Positions 27,046-35,866 of a stretch of DNA of 64,000 nt are shown here, piece by piece (the stretch's first letter is position 1; each line of letters opens with the position of its first letter). Where the stretch lies: assembly GCF_900187565.1 (NCBI RefSeq), contig NZ_FYED01000020.1:62001-126000 (forward strand), given 5' to 3'. Position numbers and translations under genes: made by a program. Under the pieces are notes generated by a model that searched no databases, was not told the DNA's origin, and saw only the letters and a list, made by a program, of their open reading frames with translations. This DNA comes from Pseudomonas sp. Irchel 3A7. Its GTDB lineage: Bacteria > Pseudomonadota > Gammaproteobacteria > Pseudomonadales > Pseudomonadaceae.

Positions 27046-28080
27046 ATGTCCACTACCCTGTTCAGCCTGGCCTTTGGTGTCGGCACTCAAAACCGTCAAG
27101 GCGCATGGCTGGAAGTGTTTTACGCTCAGCCATTGCTCAACCCGTCGGCCGAACTGGTCGCTGCCATCGCGCCGATTCTGGGCTACAGCGAAGGCAATCA
27201 GGCCATCGCCTTCACCACCGCCCAGGCGTCGCAACTGGCTGAAGCCGTCAAAGGCGTCGATGCAACCCAGGCTGCCCTGCTGACCCGTCTGGCCGAGAGC
27301 CACAAGCCACTGGTCGCCACCCTGCTGGCCGAAGACGCCCAGCTGTCGTCCACCCCTGAGGCTTACCTCAAGCTGCACCTGCTGTCCCATCGCCTGGTCA
27401 AGCCACACGGCCTGAACCTGGCTGGCATCTTCCCGTTGCTGCCGAACGTGGCCTGGACCAGCCAGGGCGCCATCGATCTGGCCGAGCTGGCCGAGCATCA
27501 GCTCGAAGCACGCCTGCGCGGCGAGCTGCTGGAAGTGTTCTCGGTGGACAAGTTCCCGAAAATGACCGACTACGTGGTTCCGGCCGGCGTGCGTATCGCC
27601 GATGCGGCACGTCTGCGCCTGGGCGCCTACGTGGGCGAAGGCACCACTGTGATGCACGAAGGTTTCATCAACTTCAACGCCGGCACCGAAGGCCCGGGCA
27701 TGATCGAAGGCCGCGTATCCGCTGGCGTATTCGTCGGCAAGGGTTCGGACCTGGGTGGCGGTTGCTCGACCATGGGTACCCTGTCGGGCGGTGGCAACAT
27801 CGTGATCAAGGTTGGCGAAGGTTGCCTGATCGGCGCCAACGCCGGTATCGGTATCCCGCTGGGCGACCGCAACACCGTCGAGTCGGGCCTGTACGTCACC
27901 GCCGGCACCAAAGTGGCGCTGCTGGACGAGAAAAACCAGTTGGTCAAAGTCGTGAAGGCCCGTGAACTGGCCGGTCAGACCGATCTGCTGTTCCGCCGCA
28001 ATTCGGAAACCGGTGCCGTGGAATGCAAAACCCACAAATCGGCCATCGAACTGAACGAAGCGCTGCACGCTCACAACTAA
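27046..28080 (+). CDS. dapD: Tetrahydrodipicolinate N-succinyltransferase
   Basis: DapD succinylates tetrahydrodipicolinate with succinyl-CoA, opening the succinylase branch of diaminopimelate synthesis. The 344-residue protein is the long Pseudomonas type: an N-terminal alpha/beta part (about 1-170) followed by a left-handed beta helix (VGEGTTVMHEGFINFNAGT...GGGCSTMGTLSGGGN...IGANAGIGIPLGD). RBS AGAGG at a proper distance. It is 32 bases after the arsC-like gene, probably the same transcript. Confidence 0.97.
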   Translation: MSTTLFSLAFGVGTQNRQGAWLEVFYAQPLLNPSAELVAAIAPILGYSEGNQAIAFTTAQASQLAEAVKGVDATQAALLTRLAESHKPLVATLLAEDAQLSSTPEAYLKLHLLSHRLVKPHGLNLAGIFPLLPNVAWTSQGAIDLAELAEHQLEARLRGELLEVFSVDKFPKMTDYVVPAGVRIADAARLRLGAYVGEGTTVMHEGFINFNAGTEGPGMIEGRVSAGVFVGKGSDLGGGCSTMGTLSGGGNIVIKVGEGCLIGANAGIGIPLGDRNTVESGLYVTAGTKVALLDEKNQLVKVVKARELAGQTDLLFRRNSETGAVECKTHKSAIELNEALHAHN

Positions 28081-28098
28081 GCGTTACACGACCACCTA

Positions 28099-28198
28099 TG
28101 TAGGAGCGAGCTTGCTCGCGATGAACGTAAGCGATAACACGCGGCACCAGACACCCCGTGTCGTCCAAGCGTTCTTCGCGAGCAAGCTCGCTCCTACA
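28099..28198. repeat. REPIN, TGTAGGAG class, intact
   Basis: TGTAGGAGCGAGCTTGCTCG and the inverse CGAGCAAGCTCGCTCCTACA flank about 55 bases that include GCGGCACCAGACACCCCGTG, shared with the copy at 24594. It differs from the other repeats in the window by TGTAGG/CTTG instead of TGTGGG/CCTG, so it belongs to a separate REP subclass. It lies between dapD and csdA. Confidence 0.9.
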
Positions 28199-28224
28199 GG
28201 GGTCAGGCGTAAAGGCCGAACACC

Positions 28225-29430
28225 ATGATGATTGCCTCCCCCTGGCGCGCCGATTTTCCGGCCATCGCCGCTCTGCAACGGCAAGACCAGACCTATCTGG
28301 ACAACGCCGCCACCACGCAAAAACCTCAAGCCCTGCTGGATGCCCTGGCGCATTACTACGCCAACGGCGCGGCCAATGTGCATCGGGCGCAACACCTGCC
28401 AGGCGCCCACGCCACCCAGGCGTTCGAGGACAGCCGTCGCAAAGCCGCGCAATGGCTCAATGCCGGTGACAGCGGGCAGATTATCTTCACCCACGGCGCG
28501 ACATCTGCGCTGAACCTCCTGGCTTATGGCCTGGAACCTCTATTCCATCCGGGCGATGAAATTGTCATCAGCGCCCTGGAACATCACGCCAACCTGCTGC
28601 CGTGGCAGCAACTGGCACACCGTCGCGAGCTGAAGCTGGTAATCCTGCCGCTGGATGCCGACGGCGTGATCGACCTTCAAGCCGCTACAGGGTTGATCGG
28701 CCCACGCACGCGCCTGCTGGCGATCAGCCAGTTGTCCAACGTGATCGGCGCCTGGCAACCCCTGCCCGCACTGCTGGCGATAGCCAAGGCGCATAACGCC
28801 TTGACCGTGATCGACGGCGCCCAGGGCGTGGTCCATGGCCGGCATGACGTGCAGGCACTGGGGTGTGACTTCTATGTGTTTTCCAGTCACAAACTCTATG
28901 GCCCCGATGGCCTGGGCATGTTGTTCGGACGCAACGAAGCGCTGCAACAGCTGCGCCCCTGGCAGTTCGGTGGCGAGATGGTGCTGGACGCCAACTACCA
29001 GGACGCCCGCTTTCGTCCCGCGCCGCTGGGTTTCGAGGCAGGCACGCCGCCGATCGCCAGCGTAATCGGCTTGGGCGCGACCCTGGATTATCTCGCCGGG
29101 CTCGATCAGGACGCCGTGTCTGCCCATGAAGCGGCACTGCATGACTACCTGCTCAAGGGCCTGGAAGCGCGCAATGGCATCCGCCTGCTGGGCAAGCCGC
29201 AAGTGGCGCTGGCCAGTTTTACCATTGACGGTGTGCATAACTCGGATCTGGCGCATTTGCTGACCGAACAAGGGATCGCAGTGCGCGCCGGCCATCATTG
29301 CGCCATGCCCCTGCTTAAAAGCCTGCACCTGGCCGGGGCGATTCGGGTGTCGTTGGCGTTGTACAACGATTCCGAAGATCTGGAACGGTTCTTTGAAGCG
29401 CTGGATCAAGCGCTGGAGTTGCTGCGATGA
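28225..29430 (+). CDS. csdA: Cysteine desulfurase, CsdA/SufS type
   Basis: A PLP enzyme that takes sulfur from cysteine as a persulfide. The 401 residues show the PLP-binding Lys in VFSSHKLYGPDGLGM, the His/Asp cofactor blocks (VISALEHHANLLPW, VIDGAQGVVHG), and the active-site Cys in VRAGHHCAMPLL. The short loop around the Cys marks group II (SufS/CsdA) enzymes that need an acceptor protein. The stop overlaps the csdE start (ATGA), and tcdA faces the pair, matching the CsdA-CsdE-TcdA sulfur route. Confidence 0.95.
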   Translation: MMIASPWRADFPAIAALQRQDQTYLDNAATTQKPQALLDALAHYYANGAANVHRAQHLPGAHATQAFEDSRRKAAQWLNAGDSGQIIFTHGATSALNLLAYGLEPLFHPGDEIVISALEHHANLLPWQQLAHRRELKLVILPLDADGVIDLQAATGLIGPRTRLLAISQLSNVIGAWQPLPALLAIAKAHNALTVIDGAQGVVHGRHDVQALGCDFYVFSSHKLYGPDGLGMLFGRNEALQQLRPWQFGGEMVLDANYQDARFRPAPLGFEAGTPPIASVIGLGATLDYLAGLDQDAVSAHEAALHDYLLKGLEARNGIRLLGKPQVALASFTIDGVHNSDLAHLLTEQGIAVRAGHHCAMPLLKSLHLAGAIRVSLALYNDSEDLERFFEALDQALELLR

Positions 29431-29831
29431 GCTTGCCTGCCGAGGCCGTGACCGCTCTGGAAGCGTTTCAGAACGCACCTGGCTGGGAACAACGGGCGCG
29501 CCTGTTGATGCAATGGGGCGAACGTCTGCCCGCGTTGAGCGATGTCGACATGTGCGAGGCCAATCGAGTGCACGGCTGTGAAAGCCAGGTGTGGCTGGTG
29601 GGCGAGTTGCAGGATGGCCGCTGGCTGTTCAGGGCCAACAGCGATGCACGTTTGATTCGCGGCTTGGTGGCGCTGCTGCTGGCGCGGGTCAACGGGTTGT
29701 CGGCGGCCGGGTTGCAGCAGGTGGACTTGGCGGACTGGTTCAATCAGTTGGGGCTGGGCCGGCAGTTGTCCCAGTCGCGCAGCAATGGCTTGAATGCAGT
29801 GCTTCAGCGGATGAATGAGTTGGCTGGATAA
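29427..29831 (+). CDS. csdE: SufE/CsdE sulfur acceptor
   Basis: CsdE takes persulfide sulfur from CsdA and passes it on. The 134-residue SufE-fold protein has the acceptor Cys in NRVHGCESQVWLVG. The ATG overlaps the csdA stop, so the two are translationally coupled. The partner choice (CsdA over SufS) rests on this coupling and on nearby tcdA. Confidence 0.94.
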   Translation: MSLPAEAVTALEAFQNAPGWEQRARLLMQWGERLPALSDVDMCEANRVHGCESQVWLVGELQDGRWLFRANSDARLIRGLVALLLARVNGLSAAGLQQVDLADWFNQLGLGRQLSQSRSNGLNAVLQRMNELAG

Positions 29832-29836
29832 TCGCC

Positions 29837-29902
29837 TTCGCGAGCAGGCTCGCTCCCACAAGGGAAAGCATTCCAATGTGGGAGCGAGCCTGCTCGCGAA
29901 GA
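29837..29902. repeat. REP pair, tail-to-tail
   Basis: CTTCGCGAGCAGGCTCGCTC and GAGCGAGCCTGCTCGCGAAG are arranged in the opposite order to a normal REPIN, with only about 17 bases between the TCCCACA ends. It lies between the convergent csdE and tcdA genes and could act as a two-way terminator. Confidence 0.85.
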
Positions 29903-29920
29903 GGTCATCAGCAGCAATAC

Positions 29921-30733
29921 TTAAGCCTGAGGTTTGATCCGATCCGCCGGCCGACGCACACCCGCCACGATCTTGTCCACGGCCTTGGTCGCCGCGACCA
30001 TGCCGAACGTCGCCGTCACCATCATCACCGCGCCAAAGCCTCCGGCGCAGTCGAGCTTCACGCCGTCGCCGACAAAACTCTTCTGCAGGCAAATGCTGCC
30101 GTCCGGTTTCGGGTAGCGCAGTTGCTCGGTGGAGAACACGCACGGCACGCTGTAATGGCGGGTTACGGTGCGAGAGAAACCATAGTCGCGGCGCAAGGTG
30201 GAGCGTACTTTCGAGGCCAACGGGTCGTTGAAGGTACGGTTCAGGTCGCAGACCTGGATCAGCGTCGGGTCGATCTGCCCGCCCGCACCGCCGGTGGTGA
30301 TGATCTGGATCTTGCGGCGCTTGCACCAGGCGATCAGCGCCGCTTTGGCGTTGACGCTGTCGATGCAGTCGATCACGCAGTCGATATTCGGGGTGATGTA
30401 CTCGGCCATGGTCTCGCGGGTGACGAAATCCGGCACTGCGTGCACCGTGCAGTCGGGATTGATCCCGCGCAGGCGCTCAGCCATCACCTCGACCTTGGGC
30501 TTGCCGACCGTGCTGTCCAGCGCATGCAACTGACGGTTGGCGTTGCTGACGCAAACGTCGTCGAGGTCGAACAGCGAAATCTCGCCCACACCGCAACGGG
30601 CCATGGCTTCCGTCGCCCAGGAGCCGACGCCACCCACGCCAACGATCGCCACATGGGCCGCGCGCAGGCGCTCGAGCCCTTCGATGCCATACAAACGGGC
30701 GATGCCAGCAAACCGCGGATCTTCTGTACTCAT
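29921..30733 (-). CDS. tcdA: tRNA threonylcarbamoyladenosine dehydratase
   Basis: TcdA (CsdL) uses ATP to cyclise t6A37 of ANN-decoding tRNAs into ct6A, with CsdA and CsdE as known helpers. The protein is 270 residues from the ATG at 30733; an ATG two codons upstream is possible. The E1/ThiF fold is clear: AIVGVGGVGSWATEAMARCG for ATP, LFDLDDVCVSNANRQ, and CVIDCIDSVNAKAAL. It is convergent with csdA-csdE. The t6A factor TsaB is at 52731. Confidence 0.95.
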   Translation of the reverse strand: MSTEDPRFAGIARLYGIEGLERLRAAHVAIVGVGGVGSWATEAMARCGVGEISLFDLDDVCVSNANRQLHALDSTVGKPKVEVMAERLRGINPDCTVHAVPDFVTRETMAEYITPNIDCVIDCIDSVNAKAALIAWCKRRKIQIITTGGAGGQIDPTLIQVCDLNRTFNDPLASKVRSTLRRDYGFSRTVTRHYSVPCVFSTEQLRYPKPDGSICLQKSFVGDGVKLDCAGGFGAVMMVTATFGMVAATKAVDKIVAGVRRPADRIKPQA

Positions 30734-31003
30734 GACCATTACCTAAAAAACCGGCGCGCATTATAGGGCCGTCGGGCGTCAAGCACATCATTACGCTATG
30801 ACCGGACATCGTCCATAAAACTGCATCGAACGAAGATTTGCCCTACACGCTCTAACGAAAGAACTTAAATCGACTTGGATTGCCCAACGTCCGGCATTTC
30901 CCTGTCCGATGTACGTTCAGTGAATTACCGGTGTAGGATGCGCGCCCTCTTGGCGGCAGCCGATCGTTCCCTCGTTCCACAGCCTTTGGAACCCGAAATA
31001 ACC

Positions 31004-33595
31004 ATGTCATCGCGTAAATTTGGACTCAACCTGGTGGTGGTGCTCGCCATCGCTGCCTTGTTTACCGGCTTCTGGGCGCTGATCAATCGCCCGGTCACCA
31101 CGCCCAACTGGCCCGAGCAAATCTCCGGCTTCTCGTATTCGCCGTTCCAGCAAGGTCAATTCCCACAGAAAGAACAGTATCCGACCGACGATCAGATGCG
31201 TCGCGACCTGGAGATCATGAGCAAGCTGACGGACAACATCCGTACTTACTCGGTCGACGGAACGCTGGAGAACATCCCCAAACTGGCGGAAGAATTCGGC
31301 CTGCGGGTGACGCTGGGGATCTGGATCAGTCCGGATCAGGAACGCAACGAGCGGGAGATCACCCGCGCCATCGAAATCGCCAATTCTTCGCGCAGCGTCG
31401 TCCGCGTCGTTGTCGGTAACGAAGCCATTTTCCGTAAGGAAATCACCGCTGCCGAACTGAGCGTGATCCTTGATCGCGTCCGCGCTGCGGTGAAAGTGCC
31501 GGTGACCACCTCCGAGCAGTGGCACGTCTGGGAAGAGCATCCGGAACTGGCCAAGCACGTCGACCTGATCGCCGCGCACGTTCTGCCTTACTGGGAATTC
31601 ATCCCGATGGACAAGGCCGGGCAGTTCGTCCTCGACCGTGCCCGCGACCTGAAAAAGATGTTCCCGAAAAAACCGCTGCTGCTGTCCGAGGTCGGCTGGC
31701 CGAGCAATGGCCGCATGCGCGGCGGCGCCGACGCGTCGCCGGCGGACCAGGCGATTTACCTGCGGACCCTGGTCAACAAGCTCAACCGCCAGGGTTTCAA
31801 CTACTTCGTGATCGAAGCCTTCGACCAGCCGTGGAAAGTCAGTGACGAAGGTTCGGTGGGCGCTTACTGGGGTGTGTTCAACGCCGCGCGCCAGCAGAAA
31901 TTCAACTTCGAAGGCCCGGTGGTCGCCATTCCGCAATGGCGCGTGCTGGCCATCGGCTCGGTAGTGCTGGCTCTGCTGTCGCTGACCCTGCTGATGATCG
32001 ACGGCTCGGCCCTGCGCCAGCGTGGCCGTACCTTCCTGACCTTTATCGCGTTCCTCTGCGGTTCGGTGCTGGTGTGGATCGGCTACGACTACAGCCAGCA
32101 ATACAGCACCTGGTTCAGCCTGACGGTAGGATTCCTGCTCGCCCTCGGCGCGCTCGGTGTGTTCATCGTGTTGCTGACCGAGGCCCACGAACTGGCCGAA
32201 GCAGTCTGGATCCACAAGCGGCGCCGGGAATTCCTGCCGGTGGTCGGCGATTCGAACTATCGACCGAAAGTCTCGATTCACGTGCCCTGCTACAACGAGC
32301 CGCCGGAGATGGTCAAACAGACCCTCAACGCCCTGGCGAACCTCGACTATCCGGATTTCGAAGTCCTGATCATCGACAACAACACCAAGGACCCGGCGGT
32401 CTGGGAACCGGTGCGTGATTATTGCGAAACCCTGGGCCCGCGCTTCAAGTTCTTCCACGTCGCGCCATTGGCCGGTTTCAAGGGCGGTGCACTGAACTAC
32501 CTGATCCCGCACACCGCCAAGGATGCCGAGGTAATCGCGGTGATCGACTCCGATTACTGCGTGCACCCGAACTGGCTCAAGCACATGGTGCCGCACTTCG
32601 CCGATCCGAAAATCGCCGTGGTGCAATCGCCGCAGGACTACCGCGACCAGAACGAAAGCACCTTCAAAAAGCTCTGCTACGCGGAATACAAAGGTTTCTT
32701 CCATATCGGCATGGTGACGCGCAACGACCGTGACGCGATCATCCAGCACGGCACCATGACCATGACCCGTCGCTCGGTGCTCGAAGAACTGGGCTGGGCC
32801 GACTGGTGCATCTGCGAAGACGCCGAGCTGGGCCTGCGGGTCTTCGAAAAAGGCCTGTCGGCGGCGTATTACCACGACAGCTACGGCAAAGGTTTGATGC
32901 CCGATACCTTCATCGACTTCAAGAAACAGCGCTTCCGCTGGGCCTATGGCGCGATCCAGATCATCAAGCGTCACACCCGCAGCCTGCTGCGCGGCAAGGA
33001 CACCGAGCTGACCCGCGGCCAGCGCTATCACTTCCTCGCGGGCTGGTTGCCGTGGGTGGCGGACGGCATGAACATCTTCTTCACCGTCGGCGCGCTGCTG
33101 TGGTCGGCGGCGATGATCATCGTGCCGCAGCGGGTCGATCCGCCGCTGTTGATTTTCGCGATCCCGCCGCTGGCGCTGTTCGTGTTCAAGGTCGGCAAGA
33201 TCATCTTCCTCTACCGTCGCGCGGTGGGCGTAAACCTCAAGGATGCATTCTGCGCGGCACTGGCGGGGCTGGCGTTGTCGCACACCATCGCCAAAGCGGT
33301 GCTGTACGGCTTCTTCACCAGCAGCATTCCGTTTTTCCGCACGCCGAAGAACGCCGATAACCACGGCTTCTGGGTGGCGATTTCCGAAGCCCGGGAAGAG
33401 CTGTTCATCATGCTGTTGCTGTGGGGCGCGGCGCTGGGGATCTTCCTGGTCAACGGTATGCCGAGCAACGACATGCGCTTCTGGGTGGCCATGTTGCTGG
33501 TGCAGTCGCTGCCGTACCTGGCGGCGCTGATCATGGCGTTCCTGTCGTCGCTGCCGAAACCGACAGCCGAAACCGAAACGGCACCAGCGGTCTAA
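31004..33595 (+). CDS. ndvB: Beta-(1,3)-glucosyltransferase with GH17 and GT2 domains (NdvB type)
   Basis: An inner-membrane enzyme for periplasmic beta-1,3-glucans; the P. aeruginosa relative NdvB is linked to biofilm-specific drug tolerance. The 863 residues have an N-terminal membrane helix (about 8-25) and a periplasmic GH17 domain with acid/base Glu140 (VVGNEAIF) and nucleophile Glu229 (LLSEVGWPSNG). Two or three membrane helices (about 310-400) lead to a GT2 domain (about 420-700) with D515-x-D517 and QRFRW at 642-646. Four or more C-terminal helices follow. An ATG 129 bases upstream would add a non-membrane leader and was rejected. A terminator follows. Confidence 0.93.
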   Translation: MSSRKFGLNLVVVLAIAALFTGFWALINRPVTTPNWPEQISGFSYSPFQQGQFPQKEQYPTDDQMRRDLEIMSKLTDNIRTYSVDGTLENIPKLAEEFGLRVTLGIWISPDQERNEREITRAIEIANSSRSVVRVVVGNEAIFRKEITAAELSVILDRVRAAVKVPVTTSEQWHVWEEHPELAKHVDLIAAHVLPYWEFIPMDKAGQFVLDRARDLKKMFPKKPLLLSEVGWPSNGRMRGGADASPADQAIYLRTLVNKLNRQGFNYFVIEAFDQPWKVSDEGSVGAYWGVFNAARQQKFNFEGPVVAIPQWRVLAIGSVVLALLSLTLLMIDGSALRQRGRTFLTFIAFLCGSVLVWIGYDYSQQYSTWFSLTVGFLLALGALGVFIVLLTEAHELAEAVWIHKRRREFLPVVGDSNYRPKVSIHVPCYNEPPEMVKQTLNALANLDYPDFEVLIIDNNTKDPAVWEPVRDYCETLGPRFKFFHVAPLAGFKGGALNYLIPHTAKDAEVIAVIDSDYCVHPNWLKHMVPHFADPKIAVVQSPQDYRDQNESTFKKLCYAEYKGFFHIGMVTRNDRDAIIQHGTMTMTRRSVLEELGWADWCICEDAELGLRVFEKGLSAAYYHDSYGKGLMPDTFIDFKKQRFRWAYGAIQIIKRHTRSLLRGKDTELTRGQRYHFLAGWLPWVADGMNIFFTVGALLWSAAMIIVPQRVDPPLLIFAIPPLALFVFKVGKIIFLYRRAVGVNLKDAFCAALAGLALSHTIAKAVLYGFFTSSIPFFRTPKNADNHGFWVAISEAREELFIMLLLWGAALGIFLVNGMPSNDMRFWVAMLLVQSLPYLAALIMAFLSSLPKPTAETETAPAV

Positions 33596-33612
33596 ATCTT
33601 CACCGATGCACT

Positions 33613-33646
33613 AAACGGCGGCCAATGGTCGCCGTTTTGCTTTAAG
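33613..33646 (+). terminator. Intrinsic terminator after ndvB
   Basis: AAACGGCG (33613-33620) pairs with CGCCGTTT (33630-33637), followed by TTGCTTT. It lies 18 bases after the ndvB stop, so ndvB is probably transcribed alone. Confidence 0.75.
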
Positions 33647-33695
33647 ATAACCGCCATTTTGCGGGGCCTGCGGCCCAATGGCCGGACTTAATCCC

Positions 33696-33785
33696 TGTGG
33701 GAGCGAGCCTGCTCGCGAAGGCGTTGTAACAATCAACGTTTATGTTGACTGACACACAGCATTCGCGAGCAGGCTCGCTCCCACA
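33696..33785. repeat. REPIN (GAGCGAGCCTGCTC class)
   Basis: TGTGGGAGCGAGCCTGCTCG and its inverse flank about 40 bases containing the semi-palindrome CAACGTTTATGTTG. It lies between ndvB and dapE. Confidence 0.9.
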
Positions 33786-33824
33786 GTGAGTTCATGCCCA
33801 CATTCATGATTTTCGGAGTTTTCC

Positions 33825-34976
33825 ATGACGGCCCACGCCGACCTTTCGCCGACCCTTCAACTCGCCATCGATCTGATCCGCCGTCCGTCCGTGACGCCCG
33901 TCGACGCCGATTGCCAGAAGCAGATGATGCAGCGCCTGGGCGATGCCGGTTTTATGCTTGAGCCCATGCGCATCGAAGATGTGGATAACTTCTGGGCCAC
34001 CCACGGCAAACACGACGGTCCGGTGCTGTGCTTCGCCGGTCACACCGACGTGGTGCCGACCGGTCCGGTGACCGCCTGGCAGATCGATCCGTTCAACGCC
34101 GTCATCGACGAGCACGGTATGCTCTGCGGCCGTGGCGCGGCCGACATGAAAGGCAGCCTCGCGTCCATGACCGTGGCGGCCGAGCGTTTCGTCGCCGACT
34201 ACCCGGATCACAAGGGCAAGGTCGCTTTCCTGATCACCAGCGACGAAGAAGGTCCGGCACACCACGGCACCAAGGCGGTGGTTGAACGCCTGGCCGCGCG
34301 CAAGGAGCGTCTGGACTGGTGCATCGTCGGCGAACCGTCGAGCACCACCCTGGTGGGTGATGTGGTCAAGAACGGCCGTCGCGGTTCCCTGGGTGCCAAA
34401 CTGACCGTGCGCGGCGTGCAGGGCCACGTCGCCTACCCGCACCTGGCGAAAAACCCGATCCACCTCGCCGCCCCGGCTTTGGCCGAACTTGCCGCCGAGC
34501 ATTGGGACCATGGCAACGATTTCTTCCCGCCGACCAGTTTCCAGATCTCCAACGTCAACTCCGGCACCGGCGCGACCAACGTGATTCCGGGTGACCTGGT
34601 GGCGGTGTTCAACTTCCGCTTCTCCACCGAGTCCACTGTCGAAGGCCTGCAAAAGCGCGTCGCCGACATCCTCGACAAGCATGGCCTGGACTGGCACATC
34701 GACTGGGCGCTGTCCGGCCTGCCGTTCCTCACCGAACCGGGCGCGCTGCTCGACGCGGTGTCGTCGAGCATCAAGGACATCACCGGCCGCGAAACCAAGG
34801 CGTCCACCAGTGGCGGCACCTCCGACGGGCGCTTCATCGCGACCATGGGTACGCAAGTGGTTGAGCTGGGGCCGGTCAACGCGACCATTCACCAGGTCAA
34901 CGAACGCGTGCTGGCAGCCGATCTCGATGTGCTGACCGAAATCTACTACCAGACCCTGATCAAGTTGCTCGCCTGA
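33825..34976 (+). CDS. dapE: Succinyl-diaminopimelate desuccinylase
   Basis: DapE is a two-zinc hydrolase that releases succinate to give LL-diaminopimelate. The 383 residues carry the M20 family ligands: His in CFAGHTDVVPTGP, the bridging Asp in GRGAADMKGS, the catalytic Glu pair in ITSDEEGPAHHG, and late ligands in TSGGTSDGRF and NATIHQVNE. It overlaps rlmA by one base. In PAO1, as I recall, ndvB and dapE are also neighbours but far from dapC/dapD. Confidence 0.97.
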   Translation: MTAHADLSPTLQLAIDLIRRPSVTPVDADCQKQMMQRLGDAGFMLEPMRIEDVDNFWATHGKHDGPVLCFAGHTDVVPTGPVTAWQIDPFNAVIDEHGMLCGRGAADMKGSLASMTVAAERFVADYPDHKGKVAFLITSDEEGPAHHGTKAVVERLAARKERLDWCIVGEPSSTTLVGDVVKNGRRGSLGAKLTVRGVQGHVAYPHLAKNPIHLAAPALAELAAEHWDHGNDFFPPTSFQISNVNSGTGATNVIPGDLVAVFNFRFSTESTVEGLQKRVADILDKHGLDWHIDWALSGLPFLTEPGALLDAVSSSIKDITGRETKASTSGGTSDGRFIATMGTQVVELGPVNATIHQVNERVLAADLDVLTEIYYQTLIKLLA

Positions 34977-35785
34977 TGCTCGCTTGCCCGATCTGCAGCG
35001 AACCGCTCAATGCGGTGGACAACGGTGTGGCCTGCCCCGCCGGGCATCGTTTCGACCGTGCGCGCCAGGGTTACCTGAACCTGTTGCCGGTACAGCACAA
35101 GAACAGCCGTGACCCTGGGGATAACCTGGCAATGGTCGAAGCCCGCCGCGACTTCCTCAACGCCGGGCATTACGCACCGGTGGCCAGGCGGCTGGCGGAG
35201 CTGGCGGCAGGTGTAGCGCCGCAGCGTTGGGTCGACATCGGTTGCGGCGAGGGTTACTACACCGCGCAAATCGCCGAGGCCTTGCCAGACGCCGATGGCT
35301 ACGCCCTGGACATTTCCCGGGAGGCGGTCAAGCGCGCCTGCAAGCGCAACCCGCGGCTGACCTGGTTGATTGCCAGCATGGCCCGCGTGCCGTTGGCGTC
35401 GGGCAGTTGCCAGTTCCTGGCCAGCGTTTTCAGTCCACTGGACTGGAACGAAGCCAAACGCCTGCTCAGCCCCGGCGGCGGCCTGATGAAAGTCGGACCC
35501 ACCAGCGGCCACCTGATGGAACTGCGCGAGCGGCTGTACGACGAGGTCCGCGAATACACCGACGACAAGCACCTGGCTCTGGTGCCTGAAGGTATGGCGT
35601 TGCAACACAGCGAAACCCTGGCATTCAAATTGACGCTCGCCAGCGGTCAGGACCGGGCGAACCTGCTGGCCATGACGCCCCACGGCTGGCGTGCCAGTGC
35701 CGAACGCCGGGCAGCGGTCATCGAACAGGCGGAGCCATTCGAGGTCACCGTCTCGATGCGCTACGATTATTTCGTTCTTCAATAA
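34976..35785 (+). CDS. rlmA: 23S rRNA (guanine-745-N1)-methyltransferase
   Basis: RlmA methylates G745 of 23S rRNA. The 269 residues begin with a zinc knuckle (CPICSEPL...CPAGHRFD, ligands C4, C7, C20, H24), followed by a class I methyltransferase domain with the SAM motif WVDIGCGEGYYTAQIA (about 81-96). QGYLNLLPVQHKNSRDPGDN is a family hallmark. The ATG overlaps the dapE stop (TGATG). Confidence 0.93.
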   Translation: MLACPICSEPLNAVDNGVACPAGHRFDRARQGYLNLLPVQHKNSRDPGDNLAMVEARRDFLNAGHYAPVARRLAELAAGVAPQRWVDIGCGEGYYTAQIAEALPDADGYALDISREAVKRACKRNPRLTWLIASMARVPLASGSCQFLASVFSPLDWNEAKRLLSPGGGLMKVGPTSGHLMELRERLYDEVREYTDDKHLALVPEGMALQHSETLAFKLTLASGQDRANLLAMTPHGWRASAERRAAVIEQAEPFEVTVSMRYDYFVLQ

Positions 35786-35806
35786 TTACTAATTTTGGTC
35801 TTGAGC

Positions 35807-35830
35807 AACGGCTCAAGGCCGGCTAAATCC
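35807..35830. other. Stem-loop between rlmA and the next gene
   Basis: GGTCTTGAGC and GCTCAAGGCC pair over 10 positions around AACG. There is no U-run after it, so it looks more like an mRNA stability or processing structure than a terminator. Confidence 0.4.
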
Positions 35831-35866
35831 GCGAATGGATTTTTCAGACACGCAGTGAGGACATCC

